Assembly: GCA_017654935.2 (NCBI GenBank)
Contig: CM065701.1
Location: 1,965,451 to 2,029,450 of the forward strand
Source: Phymorhynchus buccinoides
Taxonomy: Eukaryota > Mollusca > Gastropoda > Neogastropoda > Raphitomidae
DNA: 64,000 nt
Reading direction: 5' to 3'
Made by a program: the position numbers and the translations under genes
The notes under the pieces: model-generated
What the model was told of the DNA's origin: nothing
The model's database searches: none
What the model saw: the letters and a program-made list of their open reading frames with translations, nothing else
In this document: positions 1-10,632 of the stretch, one piece after another
Numbering within the stretch: position 1 is the first letter of the stretch
How the letters are laid out: each line of letters begins with the position of its first letter

Positions 1-795
1 ACTTAAATACTTATTGTCTCTAAAAAAAACTATTGGTATTATTAATTTGACCTTTGTTGAATATAGGCTATTGTGAACAAAGGAATGTTAGTGTGATGGG
101 TACGTTATACATCACTACACAGGTGTAGTTTTTGGTGTGGGTAGCGTTCTCATAGACCCGTCTTCTTTCATAGCAGGCATTTCTACACAAATGCGCGCTC
201 TCAGTTTTTGTTGCGTTGTTTCAGTTACTGACATTGAATACAAACATGAAATTTAGATTTGAACAAGGAAAATACACACAGACAGTAAAAACAGAAAGTG
301 TAGGTTACGTGTCACGTCGGTGGTGAAAACGGAGAGAATGAAACGCGCACACACAACGTCCGTTTTTTATTCAGCGACTGGACTTATTTCTTCACGAGTC
401 CGAGTCCGCTGTAAGCTATCATTGCCCCAAGCACACGTGTTGCCCTGCTCCAAAGTTCAATCAGGGTCATGCACTTGCAAACCATGAGCACTGACTGTGG
501 CCTTAGCCCAGTCGTCATGGCAACAGCGGCAGGAGTGGGGAGGGTGGTCGCAGTGCGATAGGAAATAGTCACAGTAGGGGGGGGGGGGGGGGGTATCATA
601 CTGAAATTACAAGAGACGTCTATCTCTCTCTTCATCGTCACACATTTAATTAATTCTAGTTAGTGTAAAATACCCCCCACCCGTCTTCCTTTGCATTGCA
701 CGTCATCATTCTAGTCTCTCCTCTCTTTTCCGCCCCCCCCCCTCCCTCTCTCTCTCAAAAATCTCAATCCTTACATAATAAAGTTTTCAAGTGTC

Positions 796-830
<35 letters not shown>

Positions 831-1639
831 ACACACACACATAGAAAGATAAACTGGATACCTTGAAAATTTCTTATAAGTCAAAATTGAAGGGACTGAA
901 AAGACTTTTCAACATAAAGGTTATTAAACTGGGACACACACAAAATACTGTGAGTTATCCAGTGGTTTTGAGTTACCCCTTGCAACAAGAAAAGCTACAG
1001 TTGCCTTTGAAGAAAAAGTTGCAGAACAGAAAAAAAGCACACAACCCCCCCCACCACCAGAGGCAGTGTGCTGCTGAGCAATCACTGTGGAATAATTGTT
1101 TTGGTGACGGGTAACGTACCCACAGCCAAATTTGCATGTTTATTTCACTTTAACTTTTATCTATTTAGTTTGTTCAGTGCATCTGTATCCAGATATGTAA
1201 ACTGATGTACCAGGTTTAACTTTACAGTTGTTTTAAGTACAATCTTGAGAGTTAACCCAAGTTTATATAAAAACTTTAACGGCTACGGTGAAGTGTAACT
1301 CACTCATCTTTGTAAATACTTACTGTTCTCTTCAGTACATGCTGCAAACGAAGCGAGAATGAGGGACTAACAAATTCATTTTTGTGTCTGCTTTTGTTTT
1401 GTAGCTTCAAGCTAGTGAAATGGAAGTGTGCAGCAACATAGAAAGTGTGTAAAAGCTATTTTAGTGAAGCGTAGCCTACACATAACCCAATTTTCATGTT
1501 TATTTCACTTTTCATGTTCCCTCTGCAGCCTATCCCCTGGGTTGGTGCCCAGAACTCTTCATAGCTGTTCTGCATTATGTCTCCCACACAATTGTTTGTG
1601 ATTTTATCCATAATACCATGGGTGCTACTGTGAAATGTC

Positions 1640-1745
1640 AAAAATCCTGAAAGGCAGGGATCCAGGGGCCGCCCAGGCCCCGGCGGGGTGCAGGGGCAGA
1701 GCCCCTGTTGGGGGGCCAGGGGGGCCACGCCCCCCTTGAAGCTGA
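1640..1745. repeat. GC-rich hairpin repeat
   Basis: The segment alternates G-rich and C-rich blocks (for example GGGGCAGAGCCCC) and can fold into several strong hairpins. It sits abruptly in AT-rich DNA. A segment of the same style occurs at 16690-16800 and again at about 56860-56935. Probably the end of a mobile element; family not recognised. Confidence 0.5.
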
Positions 1746-1875
1746 AGGAAAAATTTGTTTTCAAATGGTATTTCCAGGCTTTTGGGTGCACTTTCAGTTA
1801 AAAAAAACCAATCTCTTGTTCTACTCACAGTCACAATCTATGATCAAAACAAAACAACAAAGGGACAAGTGATCA

Positions 1876-1877
<2 letters not shown>

Positions 1878-1939
<62 letters not shown>
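1878..1939. repeat. 62-bp pure poly-C run
   Basis: Sixty-two consecutive C residues without interruption. The length may be inexact because homopolymers are error-prone in assemblies. Similar runs recur throughout the window. Confidence 0.95.
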
Positions 1940-2054
1940 TACACAATCATGAAAGCACAAAGCATCCCCCTCTATTCTCTTTTTTTTTCCCCTCATAATT
2001 ATGTGAACGGCTCCATAAAACTACCCAAGATACCCTATTTTATTGAGATGAGTC

Positions 2055-2096
<42 letters not shown>

Positions 2097-3534
2097 GTAA
2101 ACCACTGTAACAAGCTAACAAACAACTGTGCCGAACGAAAATCATACCTTGAGGTTTTCTTGATGACGCTGGTTGGAAGCGTGTAGAAGAAAAACCTTCT
2201 TTCCACTGCTTCCGTACTTGATAGCTTTGGAACAAACCAAGCAGAAGGCTTCGCCTGGTCGGTCGATTTTTCTCAACCATCGTTCGTGAGCAACTCCATT
2301 CACGTCTTCAATTTTTAATCAAGTGAATGACCACTTATTCTTAATGCCTTCCTCCTCCTTTTCAATCTGCCCTGAATCGGGCTGAAAAAGAAAACGCATT
2401 TTCCTCACGAATTTGGCAAGAGCAGTTAGCGTCGTGGAGACTTTAGGTAGGAAAAATGGCGCCCGGAAAGCGTGACGTCCGCAAATTCTAAATCAGCTAA
2501 AACGCGCTTTTAGATTTTGAGAACGTTGCTTGTCAATTTTTCAAAATCCGGAATTTTCCGGATTCAGAATTTTTTAAAAACGGAAATCCGGCAAATCCGG
2601 AACCCAGTAGCACCCATGTAATACCCAATATTAACTTAAAAACATAACCTTGATTGTTGAAGTGTAACCTGCTCGGCAAGAGCCATGAAACGGCATTGTT
2701 ATGAAATGTCTAAACTTCGGCACATCATATCGTAACTGACAACATTTACAGAACTACATCGCAGCAATACTGTTGTTCCACAAATTAACATATTTTAAAG
2801 TCCGATTCATCGGACAGTACTAGATGTTCTAATTGCGTTTTCACTCGTTAGCAAGTTAGTGCTGTACCTTTTATATTGTTTGTTCCAGAAAATGTGTAAT
2901 ATATAACACATAATGCAGAATTGTGTTACATACTGGAGATTGTTACAATGTAGAAATGGTTTTTATTTACTGTATGGTTCTAAAATAGTTACGATTTTCA
3001 TACATTTTGGTGTAACTGTAACATACTCTGAAGTCTGAAGTCCAATGATCAGTGATGGTATCTTTCTAAATTTGTTTGTGCAAGAACCTCAGTACAGACA
3101 CAAATTAAATCAAAGCAGTTTAAATCATTGCTGCTTAGGGTTTTTTTAATGTATGGGTGAAAACACTGCGTTACATGGTGATGTGTAACACTCATTTAAA
3201 TTTTATTTTTATGTACTGCTGACCGCGCCAATCAGATATTGAACTTCTTGTGCATGCTCTTAAATCTGCCCCTGGTAATGTACATCTGGTGATAAAAACA
3301 GAACAGTTGGAAGTTATTTATTTTAGGCCTTGTGTGTAACACGATTTAGACACCAAATCAGATTCTTGACCTTAGATTATGTAAAGAATAGGGTTAGTAT
3401 GTTGTAAGTCATTTTTATGATATGAAAAAGCAATACCTTGTGACTGAGACTGACAGCCAGAGGTTGGAAGCATGGTGGGATAGGTAAACTAGACCTTTGC
3501 CCACATTTCTCCCCGGACAGAAAAGATAGCATCC

Positions 3535-3694
3535 TTTACGGACTATAAGGTGACACTTTCTTTTTCCCCACTTGGACCAATGCGCTTCATAATATGACTA
3601 ATAACGTCACAAGAAACTATCAAAACAAAATCAGGATTTTGTGTAAAATTTAGTGGGTGCGACTCATAATATAATGCGCCTTATAGTCCGTAAA
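3535..3694. mobile_element. Short MITE with 16-bp perfect TIRs
   Basis: The ends are TTTACGGACTATAAGG at 3535-3550 and its exact reverse complement at 3679-3694, enclosing about 160 bp with no coding capacity. The phrase GCGCCTTATAGTCCG near the right end is of a type widespread in animal MITEs. No clear target duplication is visible. Superfamily unassigned. Confidence 0.75.
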
Positions 3695-3741
3695 ATGTGG
3701 CATTAAAAAATATGAAAAGTTGTAAACATTTCCGTGCGTAC

Positions 3742-3927
3742 ACTGTCTAGGTTGTTGTAGAAGTCGGCACTGCCGGCACACAGGTATCGGCCCAGCAGTG
3801 TGGCGTGGGTGGTGAACATGAGGCACACGTTCAGCTGACGAAGCCGCTCCAGGATCAACCCTGCACCCGCCAGCCACTCATGGAAATGGTTGATCACCAC
3901 CGGGTCACCGGGCAGGTTCTTGATGAA
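3742..3927 (-). CDS. GYS: Glycogen synthase, coding exon 4
   Basis: This 186-bp exon encodes 62 residues (about 174-235 of the protein). It contains [13 protein letters not shown] and [20 protein letters not shown], which are hallmark stretches of animal glycogen synthase (GT3 family), the cytosolic enzyme that adds UDP-glucose units to glycogen. The acceptor reads ...GTTGCACTCAG before TTCATCAAGAAC, and the donor is AGT|GTACGC; both intron phases are 0. It joins exon 3 without a gap in the family alignment. The intron just upstream (3928-6024) is full of tandem copies of the exon's first bases. Exon 4 is not seen in the right-hand duplicate because the N gap lies there. Confidence 0.93.
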
Positions 3928-3938
3928 CTGAGTGCAAC

Positions 3939-4609
3939 ACAGAGAAACAAACAGAGAAACAAACAGAGAATACAGAGAAACAAACAGAGAATACAGAGAG
4001 AAACAAACAGAGAATACAGAGAAACAGAGAATACAGAGAAAAACAAAAAGAGAATACAGAGAAACAAACAGAGAATACAAAACAAAAAAAACAGAATACA
4101 GAGAAACAAACAGAGAATACAGAGAAAAACAAACAGAGAATACAGAGAAAAACAAACAGAGAATACAGAGAGAAACAAACAGAGAATACAGAGAAACAAA
4201 CTGAGAATACAGAGAGAAACAAACAGAGAATACAGAGAAACAAACAGAGAATACAGAGAAACAAACAGAGAATACAGAGAAACAAACAGAGAATACAGAG
4301 AGAAACAAACAGAGAATACAGAGAGAAACAAACAGAGAATACAGAGAGAAACAAACAGAGAATACAGAGAGAAACAAACAGAGAATACAGAGAAACAAAC
4401 AGAGAATACAGAGAGAAACAAACAGAGAATACAGAGAAACAAACAGAGAATACAGAGAGAAACAAACAGAGAATACAGAGAAACAAACAGAGAATACAGA
4501 GAAACAAACTCAGAATACAGAGAAACAAACAGAGAATACAGAGAAACAAACAGAGAATACAGAGAAACAAACAGAGAATACAGAGAAAAACAGAGAATAC
4601 AGACAAAAT
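3939..4609. repeat. 21-23-bp tandem array, intron 3
   Basis: About 30 units of AGAGAAACAAACAGAGAATAC with small length changes. On the gene (minus) strand it is pyrimidine-rich and lies directly upstream of the exon 4 acceptor, so it extends the polypyrimidine tract by some 670 bp. The long open frames on both strands here are translations of the repeat, not genes. Confidence 0.95.
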
Positions 4610-4612
4610 AAG

Positions 4613-4663
4613 TCAGCCACTCATGGAAATGGTTGATCATCACCGGGCAAGTTCTTGATGAAC
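4613..4663 (-). pseudogene. Duplicated 5' fragment of GYS exon 4
   Basis: The plus strand reads GCCACTCATGGAAATGGTTG followed by ATCATCACCGGGCAAGTTC and TTGATGAACC, which matches exon 4 bases 1 to about 55 with a small deletion. It lies between two tandem arrays in intron 3. The AG of the acceptor is changed to GG. It is a broken exon copy rather than a usable exon. Confidence 0.85.
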
Positions 4664-5215
4664 CGAGGCAAAGAGAGACATCTTCATGAACCGAGGCAAA
4701 GAGAGACTTCTTGATGAACCAAGGCAAAGACAGATTTCTTGATGAACCGAGGCAAATATATTTTTCTTGATGAACCGAGGCAAAGAGATTTTTCTTGATG
4801 AACCGAGGCAAAGAGAGACTTCTTGACCGAGGCAAAGAGAGACTTCTTGATGAACCGAGGCAAAGAGAGACTTCTTAATGAACCGAGGCAAAGAGAGACT
4901 TCTTGATGAACCGAGGCAAAGAGAGACTTCTTAATGAACCGAGGCAAAGAGATACTTCTTGATGAACCGAGGCAAAGAGAGACTTCTTGATGAACCGAGG
5001 CAAAGAGAGACTTCTTGATGAACCGAGGCAAAGAGATACTTCTTGATGAACCGAGGCAAAGAGAGACTTCTTGATGAACCGAGGCAGAGAGACTTTTTAA
5101 TGAACCGAGGCAAAGAGAGACTTTTTGATGAACCGAGGCAAAGAGAGACTTCTTGATGAACCGAGGCAAAGAGAGACTTCTTGATAGAACCGAGGCAAAA
5201 AGAGACTTCTTGATT
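4653..5215. repeat. 28-bp tandem array containing exon 4 start
   Basis: About 20 units of roughly 28 bp, each holding TTCTTGATGAACCGAGGCAA. On the minus strand this is TTGCCTCGGTTCATCAAGAA, in which TTCATCAAGAA equals the first 11 bases of GYS exon 4, preceded by a pyrimidine-rich segment where the acceptor AG has become GG. Confidence 0.92.
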
Positions 5216-5590
5216 AAATGAAATGCAAAGAGATTTTTGGATGAAATGAAATGGAAAGAGATTTCTGGGTGAAATGAAATGCAAAGAGATTTCTGGGTGA
5301 AATGAAATGCAAAGAGATTTCTGGGTGAAATGAAATGCAAAGAGATTTCTGGGTGAAATGAAATGCAAAGAGATTTCTGGGTGAAATGAAATGCAAAGAG
5401 ATTTCTGGATGAAATGAAATGCAAAGAGATTTCTGGATGAAATGAAATGCAAAGAGATTTCTGCAAAGAGATTTCTGGATGAAATGAAATGCAAAGAGAT
5501 TTCTGGGTGAAATGAAATGCAAAGAGATTTCTGGATGAAATGAAATGCAAAGAGATTTCTGGATTAAATGAAATGCAAAGAGATTTCTTG
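5216..5590. repeat. Diverged 28-bp sister array, intron 3
   Basis: About 13 units of ATGAAATGCAAAGAGATTTC plus TGGGTGAA (28 bp). The period and the GCAAAGAGA core match the neighbouring 28-bp array, so this is probably an older, diverged expansion of the same unit. One unit (near 5461) is truncated. Confidence 0.9.
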
Positions 5591-5664
5591 ATGAACTGAG
5601 AGCAACACAGAAAAACAAACAGAGAATACAGACTAAATAAGCCAGCCACTCATGAAAATGGTTG
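5582..5664 (-). pseudogene. Second duplicate of exon 4 acceptor and exon bases
   Basis: The plus strand reads TTCTTGATGAACTGAGAGCA at 5585, then bases like the AGAGAAACAAACAG array, then GCCAGCCACTCATGAAAATG. This repeats the layout found at 3911-3970 and 4600-4635. Here the acceptor AG is intact (minus: TTGCTCTCAG|TTCATCAAGAA), so it is a possible decoy 3' splice site. Confidence 0.8.
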
Positions 5665-5850
5665 AAGAAGAAGAAGAAGAAGAAGAAGAAGAAGAAGAAG
5701 AAGAAGAAGAACAACAACAACAACAAGAAGAAGAAGAAGAAGATAAGAAGAAGAAGAAGAAGAGAAGAAGAACAACAACAACAACAAGGAAGAGGAAGAA
5801 GATAAAAAAAGAAGGAAGAGGAAGAAGATAAAAGAAGAAGAAGAAAACTG
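5665..5850. repeat. Interrupted GAA trinucleotide repeat
   Basis: Long AAG/GAA runs with AAC interruptions; the transcribed gene strand would be UUC-rich. Low-complexity frames (poly-F/L) here are artefacts. Confidence 0.95.
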
Positions 5851-6024
5851 CTCAACCGATTACAATTCATATAAAAAAATAAAGGAAGCGACAAATAAGA
5901 ACAATATTTTACTTGTGACGATGTCAAGCGAATGCAGTCAAGTTAAACACAAACCAGTCGGTGTCGTTGGACTTTTCTGTACAAATAAATTCCCTCACCC
6001 TCCGGTAGTGAATCTCACACTGAC

Positions 6025-6216
6025 CTCTGCCATGAACCATGTGACGAGGGCACCAAAGATGACGGCATCGTTGGACTCTCGATCGTGCCACGGAATGCCG
6101 ATGCCGGCCAGCTCCCAAAGCTCATGTTTGAACTCGTCCAGCTTCCAGGCCGCTGACCCAATGTCAAACAGGATCACCTTGGGATAGCCGTCGATAAGCC
6201 ACCGACCAAAAAACAC
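6025..6216 (-). CDS. GYS: Glycogen synthase, coding exon 3
   Basis: This 192-bp exon encodes 64 residues (about 110-173), from [20 protein letters not shown] through [19 protein letters not shown] to TWFMAE. These match the animal glycogen synthase segment whose vertebrate form contains FGRWLIEG and DREANDA. The acceptor is CTCTCTGTCTACAG|GTG and the donor GCAGAG|GTCAGT; both flanking phases are 0. It follows exon 2 (4.2-kb intron) and precedes exon 4 (2.1-kb intron). Immediately upstream are three tandem copies of the acceptor plus the first part of this exon. Exact start and end rest on splice consensus and family alignment. Confidence 0.94.
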
Positions 6217-6245
6217 CTGTAGACAGAGAGATATCATGTGCCTAT

Positions 6246-6460
6246 TGTCAGACAGGATCACCTTGGGATAGCCACCGAGCAAAGAACTCCTGTAGACAGA
6301 GAGATATCATGTGGCTATTGTCAGACAGGATCACCTTGGGATAGCCACCGAGCAAAGAACTCCTGTAGACAGAGAGATATCACGTGGCTATTGTCAAACA
6401 GGATCACCTTGGGATAGCCGTCGATCAGCCAATGATAAAAAAAAAACCTGAAAGTTTAAC
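6246..6460 (-). repeat. 73-bp tandem array carrying exon 3 acceptor
   Basis: The block GTCARACAGGATCACCTTGG recurs at 6247, 6320 and 6393, an exact 73-bp period. Each unit reads on the minus strand as a pyrimidine tract, CTACAG, then a diverged copy of the first exon 3 bases (GAGTTCTTTGCTCGGTGG, then CTATCCCAAGGTGATCCTG). Decoy acceptors fall just upstream of 6289 and 6362. The last unit has lost its acceptor. Confidence 0.92.
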
Positions 6461-7019
6461 AATACCCTTTCTGACTTGTATGCATAAACCAGCAGAGCCA
6501 TTCAACAATACCCCTTACGATTTGCATCAGTATGTCTGCAAAATACACCACTACATTAAGGTTTGATTTATTAACACGCACTGCGCCATTGGCACACTAT
6601 TTTTGAAAATGACCCATCAGATTTGGTGGCATGTGTGCCAAGTGTATCCTCCGCAGTCCCCTAGTCAGCCCCCACCTCCCTTCATCATACAATGCATTTG
6701 ACAAAAGTGCACATTTGAACATTATAAGTGCAGGGACAAAAATCATACCGAAGCATGGCATTTTGTCAATGATAAGCTCAGGTTTTTCTTCCATAGTCTG
6801 CACCTTTCTTGTCACAGCAGGTCGATGGTCGATGGACACTTCAGCACCTATAACGTATGTTCTTCTTCTTTGTTTCCGATTGGGGATGTTTATCCTGCCC
6901 CGCATCCAAAGTCTTCGCTTAGATTGCTATTGGCGCTCAGGATGCATGCTTTGTGAGTTCGTGACATCCATTCCACCGGCACAACACGGCCTACTCCTAC
7001 CGAGTGGAATGGGCTTTAA
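6461..7019. other. Intron 2 DNA, no gene seen
   Basis: Mixed-composition intronic sequence. Short open frames on both strands show no recognisable family and are conserved in the right-hand copy only as DNA, with a 3-bp indel and SNPs. Confidence 0.6.
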
Positions 7020-7160
7020 TGTGTGCGCAAGATCTTGTGCGTGCGTTCGCACACGGGACCTCGGTCTCATCCGAAGGACCAGGAAATAGGAGTAAAGTAT
7101 CTTTCCCAAGGACACAATACCGTGAACGGAGCTGGGTTCGAACCAACGAACTCATGTTGA
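7020..7160 (-). mobile_element. SINE fragment with tRNA-like box B
   Basis: On the minus strand the sequence has GGTTCGAACCC (a tRNA-like B box), then TGTGTCCTTGGGAAAG and later CCTTCGGATGAGACCGAGG, TCCCGTGTGCG. This order is typical of a broad invertebrate SINE family. The same GGATGAGA...CCGAGGTCCCGTGTG core is in the plus-strand SINEs at 35320 and 62763. The right-hand copy is at about 44977-45118. Confidence 0.7.
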
Positions 7161-8214
7161 GGAGTGAGAGAGAGAAAGGAAAGGTGGTATATACCTAAAT
7201 GATATATCATGCTGTCATTGTAAAAAACCACTGAGTTTTGTCAAACCATTCTGTGATATCCACATGGCATTGACCATGATCAGCAGGCAGACCTGTATGT
7301 TAATGTGTCCCCTCCATGGTTCTGACATGAATGACCTGAGCATGCTGGTTTGAAAAATATCCAATGAAAATCTGGTATACTGTTAAAACTATAAAGACTG
7401 AAATTTGAAGTAGACATTTTGAGATTAAAATAAAGTTTTGGGCTGTACAGTGGCGTTGCTCCCATGCCGCTCATTCCAAGGTATTGCAGTAGACTAAATA
7501 GTATGACTTCGCCAGGATCTCAACCTTCACTCTCTCGCTTTCACTTGCCTCCCCCTTCTCTTCGGCAATCACCCAGTCCTCCCACACTTCCCTTCACAAT
7601 GGATGCCCCAGCCCCAAGACATCCATCCATGGGTACATCACAGCATGTATGACGATGCAAATCTCTGCTTGAACTTGTCTTCAGCTATAAACCCAGTCCT
7701 CACTTCAAGAGTTGTGGAAATTAGGTTCTCTTCGGGCAGAACACTGCCTGAACCTGCGCATCCAATTGCCTCAATTGAGGCATGCCCACATACACCTCTA
7801 CCCACTTCAGGCATGGGATTAAGAAATTATGATTTGGACTGAAAAGAGGCAGGCAGAATAAGGCTGAAGAAAGCCTAAAGCCACTAGAAACTGAAGCCCC
7901 CCCCCCCCCCCCCCCCCCCGTAATTTGAGCTTTAAAACCAGCATTAGATGTAGAATTGATATTAACCATTTCGCCGCCGATGTCACATTTCTGCACCACA
8001 AGGATTTAACACCTTTGTCAGTAAAAGTCATGAAATTTGGATCTGGTATCCAATGACCGTATGTTGTTTATTTTGTGAGATTGTGAAAGATGTTATCTGA
8101 TACACGTCACAGTGGGATTCATAGTATAGCAGACAAACTTTTCTTTACAAACTTTTCAGATAAGTTTGACAGAACATTTTGACTGAAAAAAGGCTGGTGG
8201 CAAAAGGGTTAAGT
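7161..8214. other. Intron 2 DNA, no gene seen
   Basis: Non-coding; contains a 22-bp C run at about 7898-7919 that is only 9 C in the right-hand copy. Short frames on both strands are unsupported. Confidence 0.6.
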
Positions 8215-8960
8215 TTATCAGGAGCGAAGCGACTTGGTATCCCACAGCACAGTGAGCCAAAGAAGGACCGTGTCTGTCTGTGTGTCTGTCAGTCTGTCCA
8301 TCCCACGTTAAAGTCAAGAAAGCCTTAACCGATTTTAATGATATTTGGATGTTAGGTCCGTTGCGTTACCGTGATGGTTTTAGACTATTTTGCAGAAATA
8401 AAACATAACAAAATAACCGTTAAATGGCAGTTATTTTCTGTTTTTAACACCTTTCCGCCAATTTCATCCAAACTATTTCACAGAATGTCGTAGAATTTTG
8501 AAGTAGATACTTTTTTTTCTTAACAAACATAACCCCCAAGTTTGGAAAGCATGACTTAACATTTTGTCGGTTAAAAACGGTTATTTTTTAGTTTTGCAGT
8601 GATCGTAATGAAAATTGGTGGGTAGGTTCATGTTTTAATTCTGGAAATTATAGTACCCTCTTCATAAACGACACTTAACTTTTGACAGTTAAAAACCGTT
8701 ATTTTTTAGTTTTGCAGTGATCGTAATGAAAATTAGTGGGTAGGTTCAGCTTTTCATTCTGGAAATTATAGTGACCTTTTCATAAACGACATTTAACTTT
8801 TGACAGTTGAAAACCGTTATTTTCTATTTTTGCAGTGATCTTGATGAAAATTGGTGGGTAGGTTCAGTTTTACTTTCTAAACATGATAATGAACTTTTTG
8901 AATAACGACATTTTAGTTTTGACAGTTAAAACCCGGTTTTTTAAACTTTCACGGTTCTGT
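8215..8960 (+). repeat. Dispersed repeat with about 119-bp internal tandem units
   Basis: Begins near AGCGAAGCGACTTGG, passes TGTCTGTCTGTGTGTCTGTC, then holds three to four units of about 119 bp that share TTTTGCAGTGATCGTAATGA and GGTGGGTAGGTTCA, and ends in GTCTGTC and CT repeats. It looks like the end of an uncharacterised transposable element. Copied at about 46158-46915. Confidence 0.6.
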
Positions 8961-9439
8961 CTATCTGTCTGTCTGTCCTCTCTCTCTCTCTCTCTTTCTG
9001 TGGTGGTGACCAGCTTCTTTTTATAGAAGTAAATGCACACACTTTATGGGGTGACCATAGAAAAAGAAGCAGAAGAGAACAAAAGGAAAGAAAAGAGAAT
9101 AAGGAAAAGAAAAGAGAACGATTAAACAGAAAAGTCTCTCTCTCTCTCTCTCTAGAAGCTCTCTCTCTCTCTCATCCACATAAACAAATGACGTATAATT
9201 ATGACGCTGCAAGGCAACAATACTGACGTAAAGTGCCATACTAGTTCATTACGTCATGACGTCATTTTGTTTCGTCAAGGTCAAAAACTGTAGGCTTTAA
9301 ATTCTAGATTTACAGAACAAAGAAAACAAATTTTTATAGCTCGACGCAAAAAAAATCATCTTTAGGAAGAAAATCAAAGACAACGTTGAGAAAGGAAGCG
9401 TACAGACAGGGAATGGGGGGATGGCAACGAATGAAGGCA

Positions 9440-9765
9440 CAGGAAAGGAATATGGAAGGGAGAAGCAAGGAAGGACCATGAAAAGAGAGAGAAAGAGAGG
9501 GGAAAAAATGTGGAAGAAAAGAAACGTGCTAGAGAAGACAACGAAAAGAGAGAGAAAGAGAGGAAAAGGAATGTGGAACGAAAGAAACGTGAAAGAAAAG
9601 ACGACGAAAAGAGAGAGAAAGAGAGGAAAAGAAATGTGGAAAGAATGAAACGTGCTAGAGAAAACAACGAAAAGAGACAGAAAGAGAGGAAAAGAAATGT
9701 GGAACGAAAGAAACGTGAAAGAAAAGATGAGGAAAAGAGAGAAAAAGAGCGAAATATTTGTACAG
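9440..9765 (+). repeat. 66-bp tandem repeat, K/R/E-rich in all readings
   Basis: Units of about 66 bp (GAAAAGAGAGAGAAAGAGAG ... AAGAAACGTG). One plus frame (9510-9905) reads 131 residues of 22-residue charged repeats like ERKRNVERKKRER, followed by NICTACNGKARRE. Because 66 is a multiple of three the frame stays open over the array. Similar charged repeats occur in some transposon-linked proteins, but there is no flanking domain and a second frame is also open, so I do not call a gene. Copied at about 47400-47720. Confidence 0.6.
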
Positions 9766-10009
9766 CATGCAACGGAAAAGCCAGGCGAGAGATGTTTTCC
9801 CCCCTGAACAGCCTCACACCTAGCCCTGCGCCACACTGCCTTTCTGATCTCACTCAAGTCGAGAAATCAGCCATATCAATCATTTGCCCATCAATAGCCA
9901 TTTAGAAGAAAGGAGCCAGCACTGCATCCAAAGGCCACACCATTGCTTTCTTTCAGGATGTTGAACATTTTGCAAATTTTTTGCCTAGGGTTCCTTGTCG
10001 TTGAGTTGA

Positions 10010-10135
10010 GTCTCTCTCTCTCTCTTTCTCTCTCCCTCCATCCCTCTCTCTATGTTTTTCTCTATCACCCCCCCTATCTCTCTCTGTTTATCTTCCTCCC
10101 TCCTCTCTCTCTCTCTCTCTCACTCTCTACAGCTT
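10010..10135. repeat. CT-rich simple repeat
   Basis: CTCTCTCT runs with interruptions; length differs from the right-hand copy at about 47965-48100. Confidence 0.9.
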
Positions 10136-10174
10136 CACTCCTGGGTGTGCAGTGCCAAAACAGAATCTCAACAT

Positions 10175-10318
10175 GTGCCAAAGGCACTGCACGAGGAGAA
10201 ATAATGCTTTACGCCCTCTTTGGCCTTTCGGCCATGTGGGGCTAAGGCACTGCACGAGGAGAAATAATGCTTTACGCCCTCTTTGGCCTTTCGGCCATGT
10301 GGGCCAAAGGCACTGCAC
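10175..10318. repeat. 64-bp tandem duplication near exon 2 donor
   Basis: AAGGCACTGCACGAGGAGAA occurs at about 10181 and 10244, with a third partial copy at about 10308. Each unit contains the small hairpin GGCCTTTCGGCC. It lies 130 bp downstream of exon 2 in the gene's direction. Copied at about 48150-48290. Confidence 0.85.
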
Positions 10319-10450
10319 CTCTACTTAATTTTTATTTATTCATAGTCATGTATACAAAGTATTTCTATACTCAATCTCTTTTTGATATCAAACATGACCT
10401 TTGGGGCCATACAAAAAAAGCCTGAAAGTCTGAAAAATCTCATGCCAGAC

Positions 10451-10632
10451 CTTGATGCCGGCCTGCCGCATGGTGGCAATGGTGTCTCGGTATACGTAGT
10501 GGTGTGGCTCCAGTATCTCCACCTCGGTGCGCACACAGGCCTCGTTGTAGGGCCCCATCAGGCAGTACTGCTCCCCCCATTCCTCCACTGTCACCGGGGC
10601 CTTGGTCTTGATCACCGTGTAGATCCCGCCCA
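10451..10632 (-). CDS. GYS: Glycogen synthase, coding exon 2
   Basis: This 182-bp exon completes codon 49 (V) and encodes residues 50-109, starting GGIYTVIKTKAPVTVEEWGE and ending ATMRQAGIK. Together with exon 1 it forms the K-V-G-G motif of the UDP-glucose-binding N-terminal lobe of glycogen synthase. Acceptor: TTTCCCCCTTCCAG|TGGGCGGG; donor: ATCAAG|GTCTGG. Phase 1 at its start matches exon 1, phase 0 at its end matches exon 3. It is identical in the right-hand copy. The array directly upstream repeats its acceptor and first 15 or so bases, with the exon's C in GGGCGGG mostly changed to A. Confidence 0.94.

Larger units (their letters stand above)
1..3741. other. Partial intron 4 of glycogen synthase; no exon seen
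   Basis: This stretch lies downstream of GYS exon 4 on the minus strand, so it should be intron 4 running off the window. I searched the minus strand for the next expected GYS block (the IYHRYC region) and did not find it. Contents are mainly AT-rich DNA, CT/GA microsatellites (about 745-830 and 2058-2086), a C-homopolymer, a GC-rich hairpin segment and one MITE. At 340-640 (minus) a moderately GC-rich piece ends in AATAAA and resembles a retroelement LTR remnant, but I cannot support that further. Confidence 0.6.

Noticed and set aside
384..641. Minus-strand 85-residue protein near the left edge
   Set aside because: No recognised domain; composition and an AATAAA nearby suggest a retroelement remnant, not a gene.
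3703..5649. Long frames rich in FSVCFSLYS or RNKQREY repeats
   Set aside because: Both strands are open because of 21- and 28-bp tandem repeats in an intron.
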